Shown here: positions 9,182-16,106 of the stretch, piece by piece
Layout: every line of letters starts with the position of its first letter
Position numbering within the stretch: the first letter of the stretch is position 1
Position numbers and translations under genes: made by a program
Assembly: GCF_008370045.1 (NCBI RefSeq)
Contig: NZ_VOBN01000007.1
Coordinates: 206,558 to 270,557, forward strand
Reading direction: 5' to 3'
Length of the DNA stretch: 64,000 nt
DNA from: Pseudomonas sp. ANT_J12
GTDB lineage: Bacteria; Pseudomonadota; Gammaproteobacteria; Pseudomonadales; Pseudomonadaceae
The notes under the pieces: model-generated
What the model was told of the DNA's origin: nothing
Databases searched by the model: none
Seen by the model: only the letters and a program-made list of their open reading frames with translations

Positions 9182-9313
9182 TGTGGCAAGGGGGCTTGCC
9201 CCCGTTCGGCTGCGCAGCAGTCGCAATCCAGACGCCGCGCTCATCCTGATTTACCGCGATTGCAGATTTGAGGGCCGCTTCGCAGCCCAACGGGGGCAAG
9301 CCCCCTCGCCACA
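9182..9313 (+). repeat. REP doublet, family B
   Basis: Starts tgtggcaagggggcttgccc and ends gggcaagccccctcgccaca, with internal small arms (ggctgcgcagcag; ccgcttcgcagcc). It fills most of the gap between the MFS gene and the antiporter gene. Confidence 0.9.
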
Positions 9314-9410
9314 GGGGATCGCATTTGTGTCCCTGACTTGCGACAGCCCATCCAACCTCATGCACGACCCGCATCGTGCCCAACTCCACCCACCATCCAA
9401 AGGACCCCGG

Positions 9411-10676
9411 ATGCTTGAACTTGTCGCTGCGTTTATCTGCCTCACGTCCCTCCTCACCTACGTGAATTTCCGCTTCATCGGCCTGCCCCCGACCATCGGT
9501 GTGATGGTCACGGCGCTGATGTTTTCCCTGCTGTTGCAAGGCCTGAGCCTGCTCGGCTACCCCGGTCTCGAAGAGCGCGTACAACAGCTGATCGGCCAGA
9601 TCGACTTCGGTGATCTGCTGATGAACTGGATGCTCTCGTTCCTGCTGTTCGCCGGCGCCCTGCACGTCAATCTGAGCGACCTGCGCAGTTACCGCTGGCC
9701 CATCGGCCTGCTCGCGACCTTCGGCGTATTGATCGCCACGGCGGTGATCGGCAGCCTCGCCTATTACATTTTTGCCCTGTTCGGCTGGCACGTGAGCTTC
9801 TTGTATTGCCTGCTGTTCGGCGCGCTGATTTCCCCCACCGACCCGATTGCGGTGCTCGGTGTGCTGCGGACCGCCAACGCGTCCAAGCCGCTGAAAACCA
9901 CGATCGTCGGCGAGTCGCTGTTCAACGATGGCACGGCGGTGGTGGTGTTCACCGTGTTGCTGGGCATCGCGCAATTGGGCGAAACCCCGACCGTCGGCGC
10001 CACGGCCATGCTGTTCGCCCACGAGGCGATTGGTGGCGTGGTGTTTGGCGGGCTGATCGGTTACCTGGTGTACCTGATGATCAAGAGCATCGAGCAGCAT
10101 CAGATCGAAGTGATGCTGACCCTGGCGCTGGTGATCGGCGGTTCGGCCATGGCTTCGGAGCTGCACGTGTCCGCGCCGATCGCGATGGTGGTCGCCGGTC
10201 TGATTATCGGTAACCTGGGGCGCAACCTGGCGATGAACGACATGACCCGAAAGTACCTGGACGGTTTCTGGGAACTGCTCGACGACATGCTCAACGCCCT
10301 GCTGTTCGCGCTGATCGGCATGGAACTGTTGCTGCTGCCATTCAACTGGCTGCACGTATTGGCCGCGAGTTTGCTGGCGCTGGCGATTCTGCTGTCGCGT
10401 CTGTTGACCGTGGCCCCGGCCATCCTGCTGTTGCGGCGCTGGCGCACCGTGCCGCGCGGGACGATCCGAATCCTGACCTGGGGTGGTTTGCGCGGCGGTG
10501 TGTCGGTAGCCCTGGCCCTGGCGTTGCCGCTGGGCCCGGAGCGGGATCTGATCCTGAGCATCACCTACATCGTGGTGTTGTCGTCGATCCTGTTGCAGGG
10601 TTTGAGCATCGGCAAACTGGTCAAGTACGTGACCCGGGATGAGCCTGCGCCAACGGCACAGGCCGAGCATCACTGA
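9411..10676 (+). CDS. Na+/H+ antiporter, CPA1 (NhaP-like) family
   Basis: An inner-membrane cation/proton antiporter of 421 residues with about 12 membrane helices. The ATG at 9411 is chosen because it is preceded by aaagga and starts the first helix (MLELVAAFICL); the longer frame runs through a repeat. The family core is visible: ALISPTDPIAVLG near residue 140, with the conserved TDP, followed by GESLFNDGTAVVVF with the ND pair of the ion site. A conserved WGGLRGGVSVALAL motif lies near residue 360. There is no long cytoplasmic tail. It converges on the FNT gene with no gap. Confidence 0.93.
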   Translation: MLELVAAFICLTSLLTYVNFRFIGLPPTIGVMVTALMFSLLLQGLSLLGYPGLEERVQQLIGQIDFGDLLMNWMLSFLLFAGALHVNLSDLRSYRWPIGLLATFGVLIATAVIGSLAYYIFALFGWHVSFLYCLLFGALISPTDPIAVLGVLRTANASKPLKTTIVGESLFNDGTAVVVFTVLLGIAQLGETPTVGATAMLFAHEAIGGVVFGGLIGYLVYLMIKSIEQHQIEVMLTLALVIGGSAMASELHVSAPIAMVVAGLIIGNLGRNLAMNDMTRKYLDGFWELLDDMLNALLFALIGMELLLLPFNWLHVLAASLLALAILLSRLLTVAPAILLLRRWRTVPRGTIRILTWGGLRGGVSVALALALPLGPERDLILSITYIVVLSSILLQGLSIGKLVKYVTRDEPAPTAQAEHH

Positions 10677-11564
10677 TTACTTTTTGATCTTCTGCGGGTC
10701 AGGCTTCCCGGGCTGATCCGCAGCCTTGTTCGGCGTGCTGCTTTCACTGCGCACCTGGGCATGGCTGATCAGGGCAAAAATGAAACTGCCGCCAATGATG
10801 TTGCCCGCCAGCGTCGGCCCGGCGAACACCAGCCAGAAATCCTTCCACGGCAATTCGCCGGCAAACACCAGGTACGACACTTCCGCCGAACCGACGACGA
10901 TGTGGGTGAAATCCCCCAGCGCCATCAGATAAGTGATGAGGATGATGATCCACATCTTGGCGCTCTCCATGGACGGGATCATCCAGACCATGGTGGCGAT
11001 CATCCAGCCGGAAATGATGCCTTTGGCGAACATCTGGCTGGCGCTGTTTTCCATGATCTTGCGCCCGATGTCGAGGAAGGCCAGGTCGGTCTTGGTGTCG
11101 AAGATCGGCAGGTGCAGCATCACGTAGGCCACCAGCAACGTCCCGCACAGGTTGCCGAACAGCACGACCCCCCACAGGCGCAGCAAGCGCCCGAAATTGC
11201 TCAACGTGGGTTTGGTCATGATCGGCAGCACGGCCGTCAGGGTGTTTTCGGTGAACAGTTGCTGGCGCGCCAGGATCACCGCGAGGAAACCGGCGCAGTA
11301 GCCGAAACTGGCGATCACCTTGAAACCTTCGCCGTCCGGCAGGCGGGAATTGAGCAGCCCCATGGCCATCAGCGACAGGCCCATGGTCAGGCCGGCGGCC
11401 AGGGCCGACCACCACAGCGCGGCGACGCTGCGTTCCAGCTCCTGATCGCCCTGGGTGCGGATGATTTCATGCAACACCGCCGCCCGGGGCGGCTGGTTGC
11501 GGTCGGCTTCGTGCTGCTCTTCAGCCGAGAGGTTCGGGGTCTTGCCGTCTTTTTGAGTGTCCAT
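10677..11564 (-). CDS. Formate/nitrite transporter family protein (YfdC-like)
   Basis: A 295-residue member of the FocA/NirC channel family, closest in appearance to E. coli YfdC: acidic N-terminus, HEIIRTQGDQELERS before the first helix, then six membrane segments. The pore-type motifs are ARQQLFTENTLTAVLP near residue 110 and LGDFTHIVVGSAEV near 220. The ATG at 11564 is preceded by ggagctcc, a better site than the upstream in-frame ATG at 11591. The substrate is unproven; YfdC itself has no firmly established substrate. Its stop codon abuts that of the antiporter gene. Confidence 0.9.
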   Translation of the reverse strand: MDTQKDGKTPNLSAEEQHEADRNQPPRAAVLHEIIRTQGDQELERSVAALWWSALAAGLTMGLSLMAMGLLNSRLPDGEGFKVIASFGYCAGFLAVILARQQLFTENTLTAVLPIMTKPTLSNFGRLLRLWGVVLFGNLCGTLLVAYVMLHLPIFDTKTDLAFLDIGRKIMENSASQMFAKGIISGWMIATMVWMIPSMESAKMWIIILITYLMALGDFTHIVVGSAEVSYLVFAGELPWKDFWLVFAGPTLAGNIIGGSFIFALISHAQVRSESSTPNKAADQPGKPDPQKIKK

Positions 11565-11636
11565 GGAGCTCCGGAACCGGTGGCGTGTCATGTAGGTACG
11601 ACACGCGGGGTTCGGAGCTGTTCACTGACCTCGGCA

Positions 11637-11743
11637 GATCGTTCCCACGCTCTGCGTGGGAATGCCTCTTGTGACGCTCTGCGTCACGCTTTGGGACGCA
11701 GAGCGTCCCGGGCTGCATTCCCACGCGGAGCGTGGGAACGATC
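11637..11743. repeat. Palindromic repeat, family C (GATCGTTCCCACGC)
   Basis: Begins gatcgttcccacgctctgcg and ends with cgtgggaacgatc. It contains three nested palindromes (cccacgctctgcgtggg; gacgctctgcgtc; gggacgcagagcgtccc). It ends one base before the thioesterase stop codon. Full copies also lie at 23906-24016 and 36963-37070; minimal ones at 29435-29465 and 54347-54377. Confidence 0.92.
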
Positions 11744-11744
11744 A

Positions 11745-12149
11745 TCAATCGACGACGACGTCGTCCTTGAACTGGTCTTTGACGTAGAGGATTTCGGTGC
11801 GGCCGTGGGGCGCCGGCAGGCCGTCTTCGCCGAGGTTGACGAACACCATGCGCTCGACGGTCAGGATGCTTTTGCGGGTGATCTTGTTGCGCACTTCGCA
11901 GGTCAGGGTGATCGAGGTGCGGCCGAACTCGGTGGCGGTGATGCCCAGTTCGATGATGTCGCCCTGGCGCGAGGCGCTGACGAAGTTGATCTCGGAAATG
12001 TACTTGGTGACCACGCGCTGGTTGCCCAGCTGGACGATCGCATAGATCGCCGCTTCTTCGTCGATCCAGCGCAACAGGCTGCCGCCGAACAGCGTGCCGT
12101 TGGGGTTGAGGTCTTCGGGTTTTACCCATTTGCGGGTGTGGAAATTCAT
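11745..12149 (-). CDS. Acyl-CoA thioesterase, hotdog fold (YciA-like)
   Basis: Hydrolyses acyl-CoA thioesters in the cytosol. The protein has 134 residues when started at the ATG at 12149, which follows a ggagcccc stretch and gives the usual family N-terminus MNFHTRKWVKPEDLNPNGTLFGG. NPNGTLFGGSLLRWIDEEAA carries the hotdog helix with the conserved Asn and the acidic residue that activates water. A C-terminal FVNLGEDGLPAPHGR matches the family. Chain-length preference cannot be read from the sequence. The upstream region is shared with the divergent ahcY gene. Confidence 0.9.
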   Translation of the reverse strand: MNFHTRKWVKPEDLNPNGTLFGGSLLRWIDEEAAIYAIVQLGNQRVVTKYISEINFVSASRQGDIIELGITATEFGRTSITLTCEVRNKITRKSILTVERMVFVNLGEDGLPAPHGRTEILYVKDQFKDDVVVD

Positions 12150-12195
12150 GGGGGGCTCCGGGGTTGAGGCGTTTGAGCGATAGGTTTCTGCCCCC

Positions 12196-12273
12196 AGCTT
12201 CAAGTTTTAAGCGACAAGCTGCAAGTAAAAGCAGATTCGCTGTTACTTGCCGCTTGTAGCTTGTCACTTGCCA
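12196..12273. repeat. Family E repeat (agcttcaag / cttgtagct arms)
   Basis: cagcttcaag...gacaagctgcaagtaaaag on the left and ttacttgccgcttgtagcttgtc on the right form an imperfect inverted repeat between the thioesterase and ahcY. Related material lies at 13873-14042, 14902-14935 and 49203-49283. Confidence 0.75.
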
Positions 12274-12298
12274 CTAGCCGGACAAAGAAAGCTATAAT
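12268..12298 (+). promoter_or_regulatory. Probable sigma-70 promoter of ahcY
   Basis: A perfect -10 box tataat lies at 12293-12298. The best -35 candidate is ttgcca at 12268-12273, with a long 19-base spacer, inside the right arm of the family E repeat. Transcription would start near 12305, about 35 bases before the riboswitch. Confidence 0.6.
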
Positions 12299-12337
12299 CG
12301 CCACCGTTTCAAAACGGCTACCACCGTTTTCCCGCCA

Positions 12338-12436
12338 CCTGTCCGAGGGGCGCTGCAGCAGGTCAAACCTGTCAGGCTCGGATGGGGCGTTGCCTGGCCC
12401 TGGCCAGACACTAAACGCACAACGGCGCCCATTCGC
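12338..12436 (+). promoter_or_regulatory. S-adenosylhomocysteine (SAH) riboswitch
   Basis: Matches the SAH riboswitch known upstream of ahcY in pseudomonads. The conserved core tccgaggggcgctgca at 12342-12357 can pair through ggggcgc with the distal ggcgccc at 12424-12430 (P1), and through tccgag with ctcgga at 12377-12382 (pseudoknot strand, in aggctcgga). The conserved tail aacggcgcc is present. It ends about 25 bases before the ahcY start, so SAH binding probably raises expression by exposing the ribosome site or preventing termination; which of these applies is inference. Confidence 0.92.
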
Positions 12437-12460
12437 ATACATTACGAATGGAGGCTCATC

Positions 12461-13870
12461 ATGAGCGCTGTCATCACGCCTGCAGATTTTACCGATTACA
12501 AAGTTGCCGACATGTCCCTGGCTGCCTGGGGTCGTCGCGAAACCATCATCGCCGAATCCGAAATGCCTGCCCTGATGGGTCTGCGCCGCAAGTACGCCGG
12601 TGAGCAGCCGCTCAAAGGCGCCAAGATTCTCGGCTGCATCCACATGACCATTCAGACTGCCGTGCTGATCGAAACCCTGGTTGCCCTGGGTGCCGAAGTA
12701 CGCTGGTCGTCCTGCAACATTTTCTCGACTCAAGACCAGGCCGCTGCTGCTATCGCCGCTGCCGGCATCGCGGTGTATGCCTGGAAAGGCGAAACCGAAG
12801 AAGAGTACGAGTGGTGCCTGGAGCAAACCATCCTGAAAGATGGCGCGCCTTGGGATGCCAACATGATCCTCGACGACGGCGGCGACCTGACCGAGCTGCT
12901 GCACAAGAAATACCCGGCGATCCTGGACCGCGTCCACGGCGTCACCGAAGAAACCACCACTGGCGTGCACCGTCTGCTGGACATGCTGGCCAAGGGCGAG
13001 CTGAAAATCCCGGCCATCAACGTCAACGACTCGGTGACCAAGAGCAAGAACGACAACAAGTACGGCTGCCGTCACAGCCTGAACGACGCGATCAAGCGCG
13101 GCACCGACCACCTGCTGTCCGGCAAGCAAGCGCTGGTCATCGGTTACGGTGACGTGGGCAAGGGCTCGGCCCAGTCCCTGCGTCAGGAAGGCATGATCGT
13201 CAAGGTTTCCGAAGTTGACCCGATCTGCGCCATGCAAGCCTGCATGGACGGCTATGAGCTGGTTTCGCCGTTCATCGACGGCATCAACAACGGCACCGAA
13301 GCCTCCATCGACAAAGCGCTGCTGGGCAAGATCGACCTGATCGTGACCACCACCGGTAACGTCAATGTGTGCGACTCGAACATGCTCAAGGCCCTGAAGA
13401 AGCGCGCTGTTGTCTGCAACATCGGCCACTTCGACAACGAAATCGACACCGCTTTCATGCGCAAGAACTGGGCATGGGAAGAAGTGAAGCCACAGGTTCA
13501 CAAGATTCACCGTACCGGCCCTGGCGCATTCGATGCCCAAAACGACGACTACCTGATCCTGCTGGCCGAAGGCCGTCTGGTTAACCTGGGTAACGCCACC
13601 GGTCACCCAAGCCGCATCATGGACGGTTCGTTCGCCAACCAGGTGCTGGCGCAGATCTTCCTGTTCGGCCAGAAGTACGCCGACCTGTCGCCAGCCCAGA
13701 AAGCCGAGCGCCTGACCGTTGAAGTACTGCCGAAGAAACTCGACGAAGAAGTGGCCCTGGAAATGGTCCGCGGTTTCGGCGGCGTCGTGACTCAACTGAC
13801 CAAGACCCAGGCCGACTACATCGGCGTGACCGTCGAAGGCCCGTTCAAGCCGCACGCCTACCGGTACTGA
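12461..13870 (+). CDS. ahcY: Adenosylhomocysteinase (SAH hydrolase)
   Basis: Reversibly splits S-adenosylhomocysteine into adenosine and homocysteine, using bound NAD+; a cytosolic homotetramer. The 469 residues have the family length for proteobacteria with the central insertion. HMTIQTAVLIETL near residue 64 holds substrate-binding His/Thr residues, NDSVTKSKNDNKYGCRHSL near 190 the catalytic Lys/Asp and Cys, and GYGDVGKGSAQSL near 228 the NAD-binding glycine motif. The C-terminus ends KPHAYRY, with the Lys/Tyr pair that contacts NAD of the next subunit. The ATG follows a ggagg box. The SAH riboswitch is directly upstream. Confidence 0.98.
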   Translation: MSAVITPADFTDYKVADMSLAAWGRRETIIAESEMPALMGLRRKYAGEQPLKGAKILGCIHMTIQTAVLIETLVALGAEVRWSSCNIFSTQDQAAAAIAAAGIAVYAWKGETEEEYEWCLEQTILKDGAPWDANMILDDGGDLTELLHKKYPAILDRVHGVTEETTTGVHRLLDMLAKGELKIPAINVNDSVTKSKNDNKYGCRHSLNDAIKRGTDHLLSGKQALVIGYGDVGKGSAQSLRQEGMIVKVSEVDPICAMQACMDGYELVSPFIDGINNGTEASIDKALLGKIDLIVTTTGNVNVCDSNMLKALKKRAVVCNIGHFDNEIDTAFMRKNWAWEEVKPQVHKIHRTGPGAFDAQNDDYLILLAEGRLVNLGNATGHPSRIMDGSFANQVLAQIFLFGQKYADLSPAQKAERLTVEVLPKKLDEEVALEMVRGFGGVVTQLTKTQADYIGVTVEGPFKPHAYRY

Positions 13871-13872
13871 CA

Positions 13873-14042
13873 GCAGCTGCAAGTGGCAAGCTTCAAGCGG
13901 CAAGTAAAAGCGGTTCGTTTACTTGTGGCTTGAGGCAGGCGCTTGCTTCTTCATCGCTTTTTTGCAGCCGTGAGTTGCGGGCTTCAACTACGAGAGTCGG
14001 CGCTACGCCCTCTTGCAGCTTGCAGCTTGCAACTTGCAGCTG
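13873..14042. repeat. Family E repeats between ahcY and metF
   Basis: The gap holds gcagctgcaagtggcaagcttcaagcg-like units at 13873-13900, a complementary ttacttgtggcttgaggcaggcgcttgc stretch at 13919-13946, and three tandem cagcttg units ending at 14042 just before the metF ribosome site (ggaggt). Confidence 0.75.
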
Positions 14043-14054
14043 GAGGTCCCCTCC

Positions 14055-14900
14055 ATGTCCCAAGACCGTCGCTACAGCTTCGAGTTCTTCCCGACCAAGA
14101 CCGATGCTGGGCATGAAAAACTGCTCGCCACTGCCCGTCAGCTGGCGACGTACAACCCCGATTTCTTTTCCTGCACCTATGGCGCTGGCGGTTCGACCCG
14201 TGATCGCACCATCAACACCGTGTTGCAGCTCGAAAGTGAAGTCAAAGTCCCGGCCGCACCGCATCTGTCTTGCGTGGGCGACAGCAAGGACGACCTGCGC
14301 AGCCTGCTGACGCAATACAAGGCTGCCGGCATTACCCGTATCGTTGCCCTGCGCGGTGACCTGCCTTCGGGCATGGGCATGGCCAGCGGTGAACTGCGCC
14401 ACGCCAACGACCTGGTTGAATTCATTCGTGAAGAAACCGGCGATCATTTCCACATCGAAGTCGCCGCTTACCCGGAAATGCATCCGCAAGCGCGCAATTT
14501 CGAAGACGATCTGAACAACTTCGTGCGCAAGGCCAACGCCGGCGCCGACAGTGCGATCACCCAGTACTTCTTCAACGCCGACAGCTACTTCTACTTTGTC
14601 GAGCGTGTACGGGCGATGGGCGTGAACATCCCGATCGTGCCGGGGATCATGCCGATCACCAACTACAGCAAACTCGCGCGCTTCTCCGATGCCTGCGGTG
14701 CGGAAATCCCGCGCTGGATCCGCAAGCAACTGGAAGCCTACGGCGATGACACCCAAAGCATTCAAGGCTTTGGCGAGCAAGTCATCACCGAAATGTGCGA
14801 ACGCCTGCTGCAAGGTGGCGCGCCAGGGTTGCACTTCTATACGTTAAACCAGGCTGAGCCGAGTCTGGCGGTGTGGAATAACCTGAAGTTGCCGCGGTAA
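14055..14900 (+). CDS. metF: Methylenetetrahydrofolate reductase
   Basis: Reduces 5,10-methylene-THF to 5-methyl-THF with NADH and FAD, supplying the methyl group for methionine synthesis. The protein has 281 residues from the ATG at 14055, which follows tggaggtcccctcc; the longer in-frame start at 14013 reads through family E repeats. FEFFPTKTD near residue 9 includes the catalytic Glu, CTYGAGGSTRDRT near 38 binds cofactors, and ALRGDLPSG near 98 and HPQARN near 146 are family motifs. It lies downstream of ahcY and serves the same methyl cycle. Confidence 0.96.
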   Translation: MSQDRRYSFEFFPTKTDAGHEKLLATARQLATYNPDFFSCTYGAGGSTRDRTINTVLQLESEVKVPAAPHLSCVGDSKDDLRSLLTQYKAAGITRIVALRGDLPSGMGMASGELRHANDLVEFIREETGDHFHIEVAAYPEMHPQARNFEDDLNNFVRKANAGADSAITQYFFNADSYFYFVERVRAMGVNIPIVPGIMPITNYSKLARFSDACGAEIPRWIRKQLEAYGDDTQSIQGFGEQVITEMCERLLQGGAPGLHFYTLNQAEPSLAVWNNLKLPR

Positions 14901-14940
14901 AACAGCTGCAAGCTTCAAGTTGAAAGCGACAAGCCAGATC

Positions 14941-14994
14941 AAAAGATCGCAGCCTTCGGCAGCGCCCACGCGCCTCCGAGCGCTGCGATCTTTT
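14941..14994. repeat. Hairpin repeat, family D
   Basis: aaaagatcgcagccttcggc pairs with its near-complement at the other end (cgctgcgatctttt). A loop lies between, and the 3' end is T-rich. It probably ends metF transcription. Confidence 0.8.
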
Positions 14995-15068
14995 GCTTTC
15001 AACGCCCGAAACAGAGCTTCTGGATCCCGTTTCTGGCTCTTTACGGTTTCTCGTCGTAATCTCAAGTC

Positions 15069-15884
15069 ATGCCATTGATCGCGCAGTTACTGACCGTGCT
15101 TCTTTTCACTTGCCTGAGCTTCGCCGCCCGGGGCGAGAAACTGCGCATTGTCACAGAGCCGTGGGCGCCGTACGTGTACGAGGAAAACGGCAAAGCCCTG
15201 GGCCTGGACTACGAAACCACCGCCATCGTCTTCAAACGCCTGGGCATCGAAGTGGAATGGCAATTCCTGCCCTGGAAGCGCTGCCTGTCGATGCTCGACA
15301 CCGGCCAGGCCGACGGTGCGCTGGACATTTTCCACAGCGACGAACGCGACGCCACCCTGCTCTACCCCAGCGAACCGCTCTCGGAAGTCGAGTTCGTGAT
15401 GTTCTACGCCAACGAACGACCTCATCCGTTTCGCACCCTTGAAGAACTCAAAGGCCTGACCATCGGCACCTCGCCGGGTTATCTCTACAGCGAGGACTTC
15501 AGCGGTTCGACATTGTTTACCCGGGAGCCGGCGCCGACCCACGAAGCCAACTTCGGCAAGCTGCTGCGCGGGCGCATCGACCTGTTGATCACTGACCGCC
15601 GGGTCGGCCAGCATTTGCTGGATGAGCTGAACATTCGCGATCAGATCAGCGAAAACCCGACGATCATCAGCCACCAGAGCCAATTCCTGGCGGTCCGACG
15701 CAATGCCGGCATGGATTTGCTGGTGCAACGTTTCGGCGCCGAACTCAAGCGCTTCAAGCGTGAGCCCGCCTACGCCGAGCTGAGCGCCCGTTATGGCGCC
15801 GGCCCGGCCCCCGATCTGCAAGCGCCAGGCATCACCGCCGCCCGTGGAAAAACCGTTGAGCAGCAGGAAAGCGGCGCGCAGTGA
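15069..15884 (+). CDS. Periplasmic solute-binding protein, family 3 (amino-acid type)
   Basis: A secreted 271-residue protein of the PBPb/SBP_bac_3 class. The signal peptide (MPLIAQLLTVLLFTCLSFAARG) precedes KLRIVTEPWAPYVYEENGKALGLDYE, the typical N-terminal lobe with its ligand-binding segment. The family pattern continues with LPWKRCLSMLDTGQADGALD and LKGLTIGTSPGYLYSEDF. No permease or ATPase gene is nearby, so it may serve a transporter elsewhere or act as a sensor-type binding protein. The ligand is not predictable. It stands alone between metF and the helicase gene. Confidence 0.88.
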   Translation: MPLIAQLLTVLLFTCLSFAARGEKLRIVTEPWAPYVYEENGKALGLDYETTAIVFKRLGIEVEWQFLPWKRCLSMLDTGQADGALDIFHSDERDATLLYPSEPLSEVEFVMFYANERPHPFRTLEELKGLTIGTSPGYLYSEDFSGSTLFTREPAPTHEANFGKLLRGRIDLLITDRRVGQHLLDELNIRDQISENPTIISHQSQFLAVRRNAGMDLLVQRFGAELKRFKREPAYAELSARYGAGPAPDLQAPGITAARGKTVEQQESGAQ

Positions 15885-15893
15885 ATGCTCTGT

Positions 15894-16106
15894 TATACTC
15901 CGGCCTTCCCGCCAGGCTCACGCCCGGACGCTCGGAATCGTTCAAGGCATCTCGACCCCGCTACAGCGCAGCTTTTCAGCCCGCGCGAGCGCTCCAGACG
16001 AGCCTTCGAAACCCAGCAGGACCGGACGGGATTGCGTCCTCTTAAACGCCATTCGCGCCAGGCAAGACTCCCATTGGGCCAAGCCCTAACTAAAACAGGA
16101 TTACTC
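15894..16106 (+). promoter_or_regulatory. Putative promoter and long 5' leader of the DEAD-box helicase gene
   Basis: A tatact -10-like box at 15894-15899 starts a gap of about 207 bases without a separate gene. It contains possible stems (aggaccgga / attgcgtcct near 16018-16041; gcgcgagcgc near 15983). The coding start at 16107 has an acagga box. No good -35 is visible. Long leaders are known for cold-regulated helicase mRNAs such as E. coli deaD; a similar role here is inference. Confidence 0.45.
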
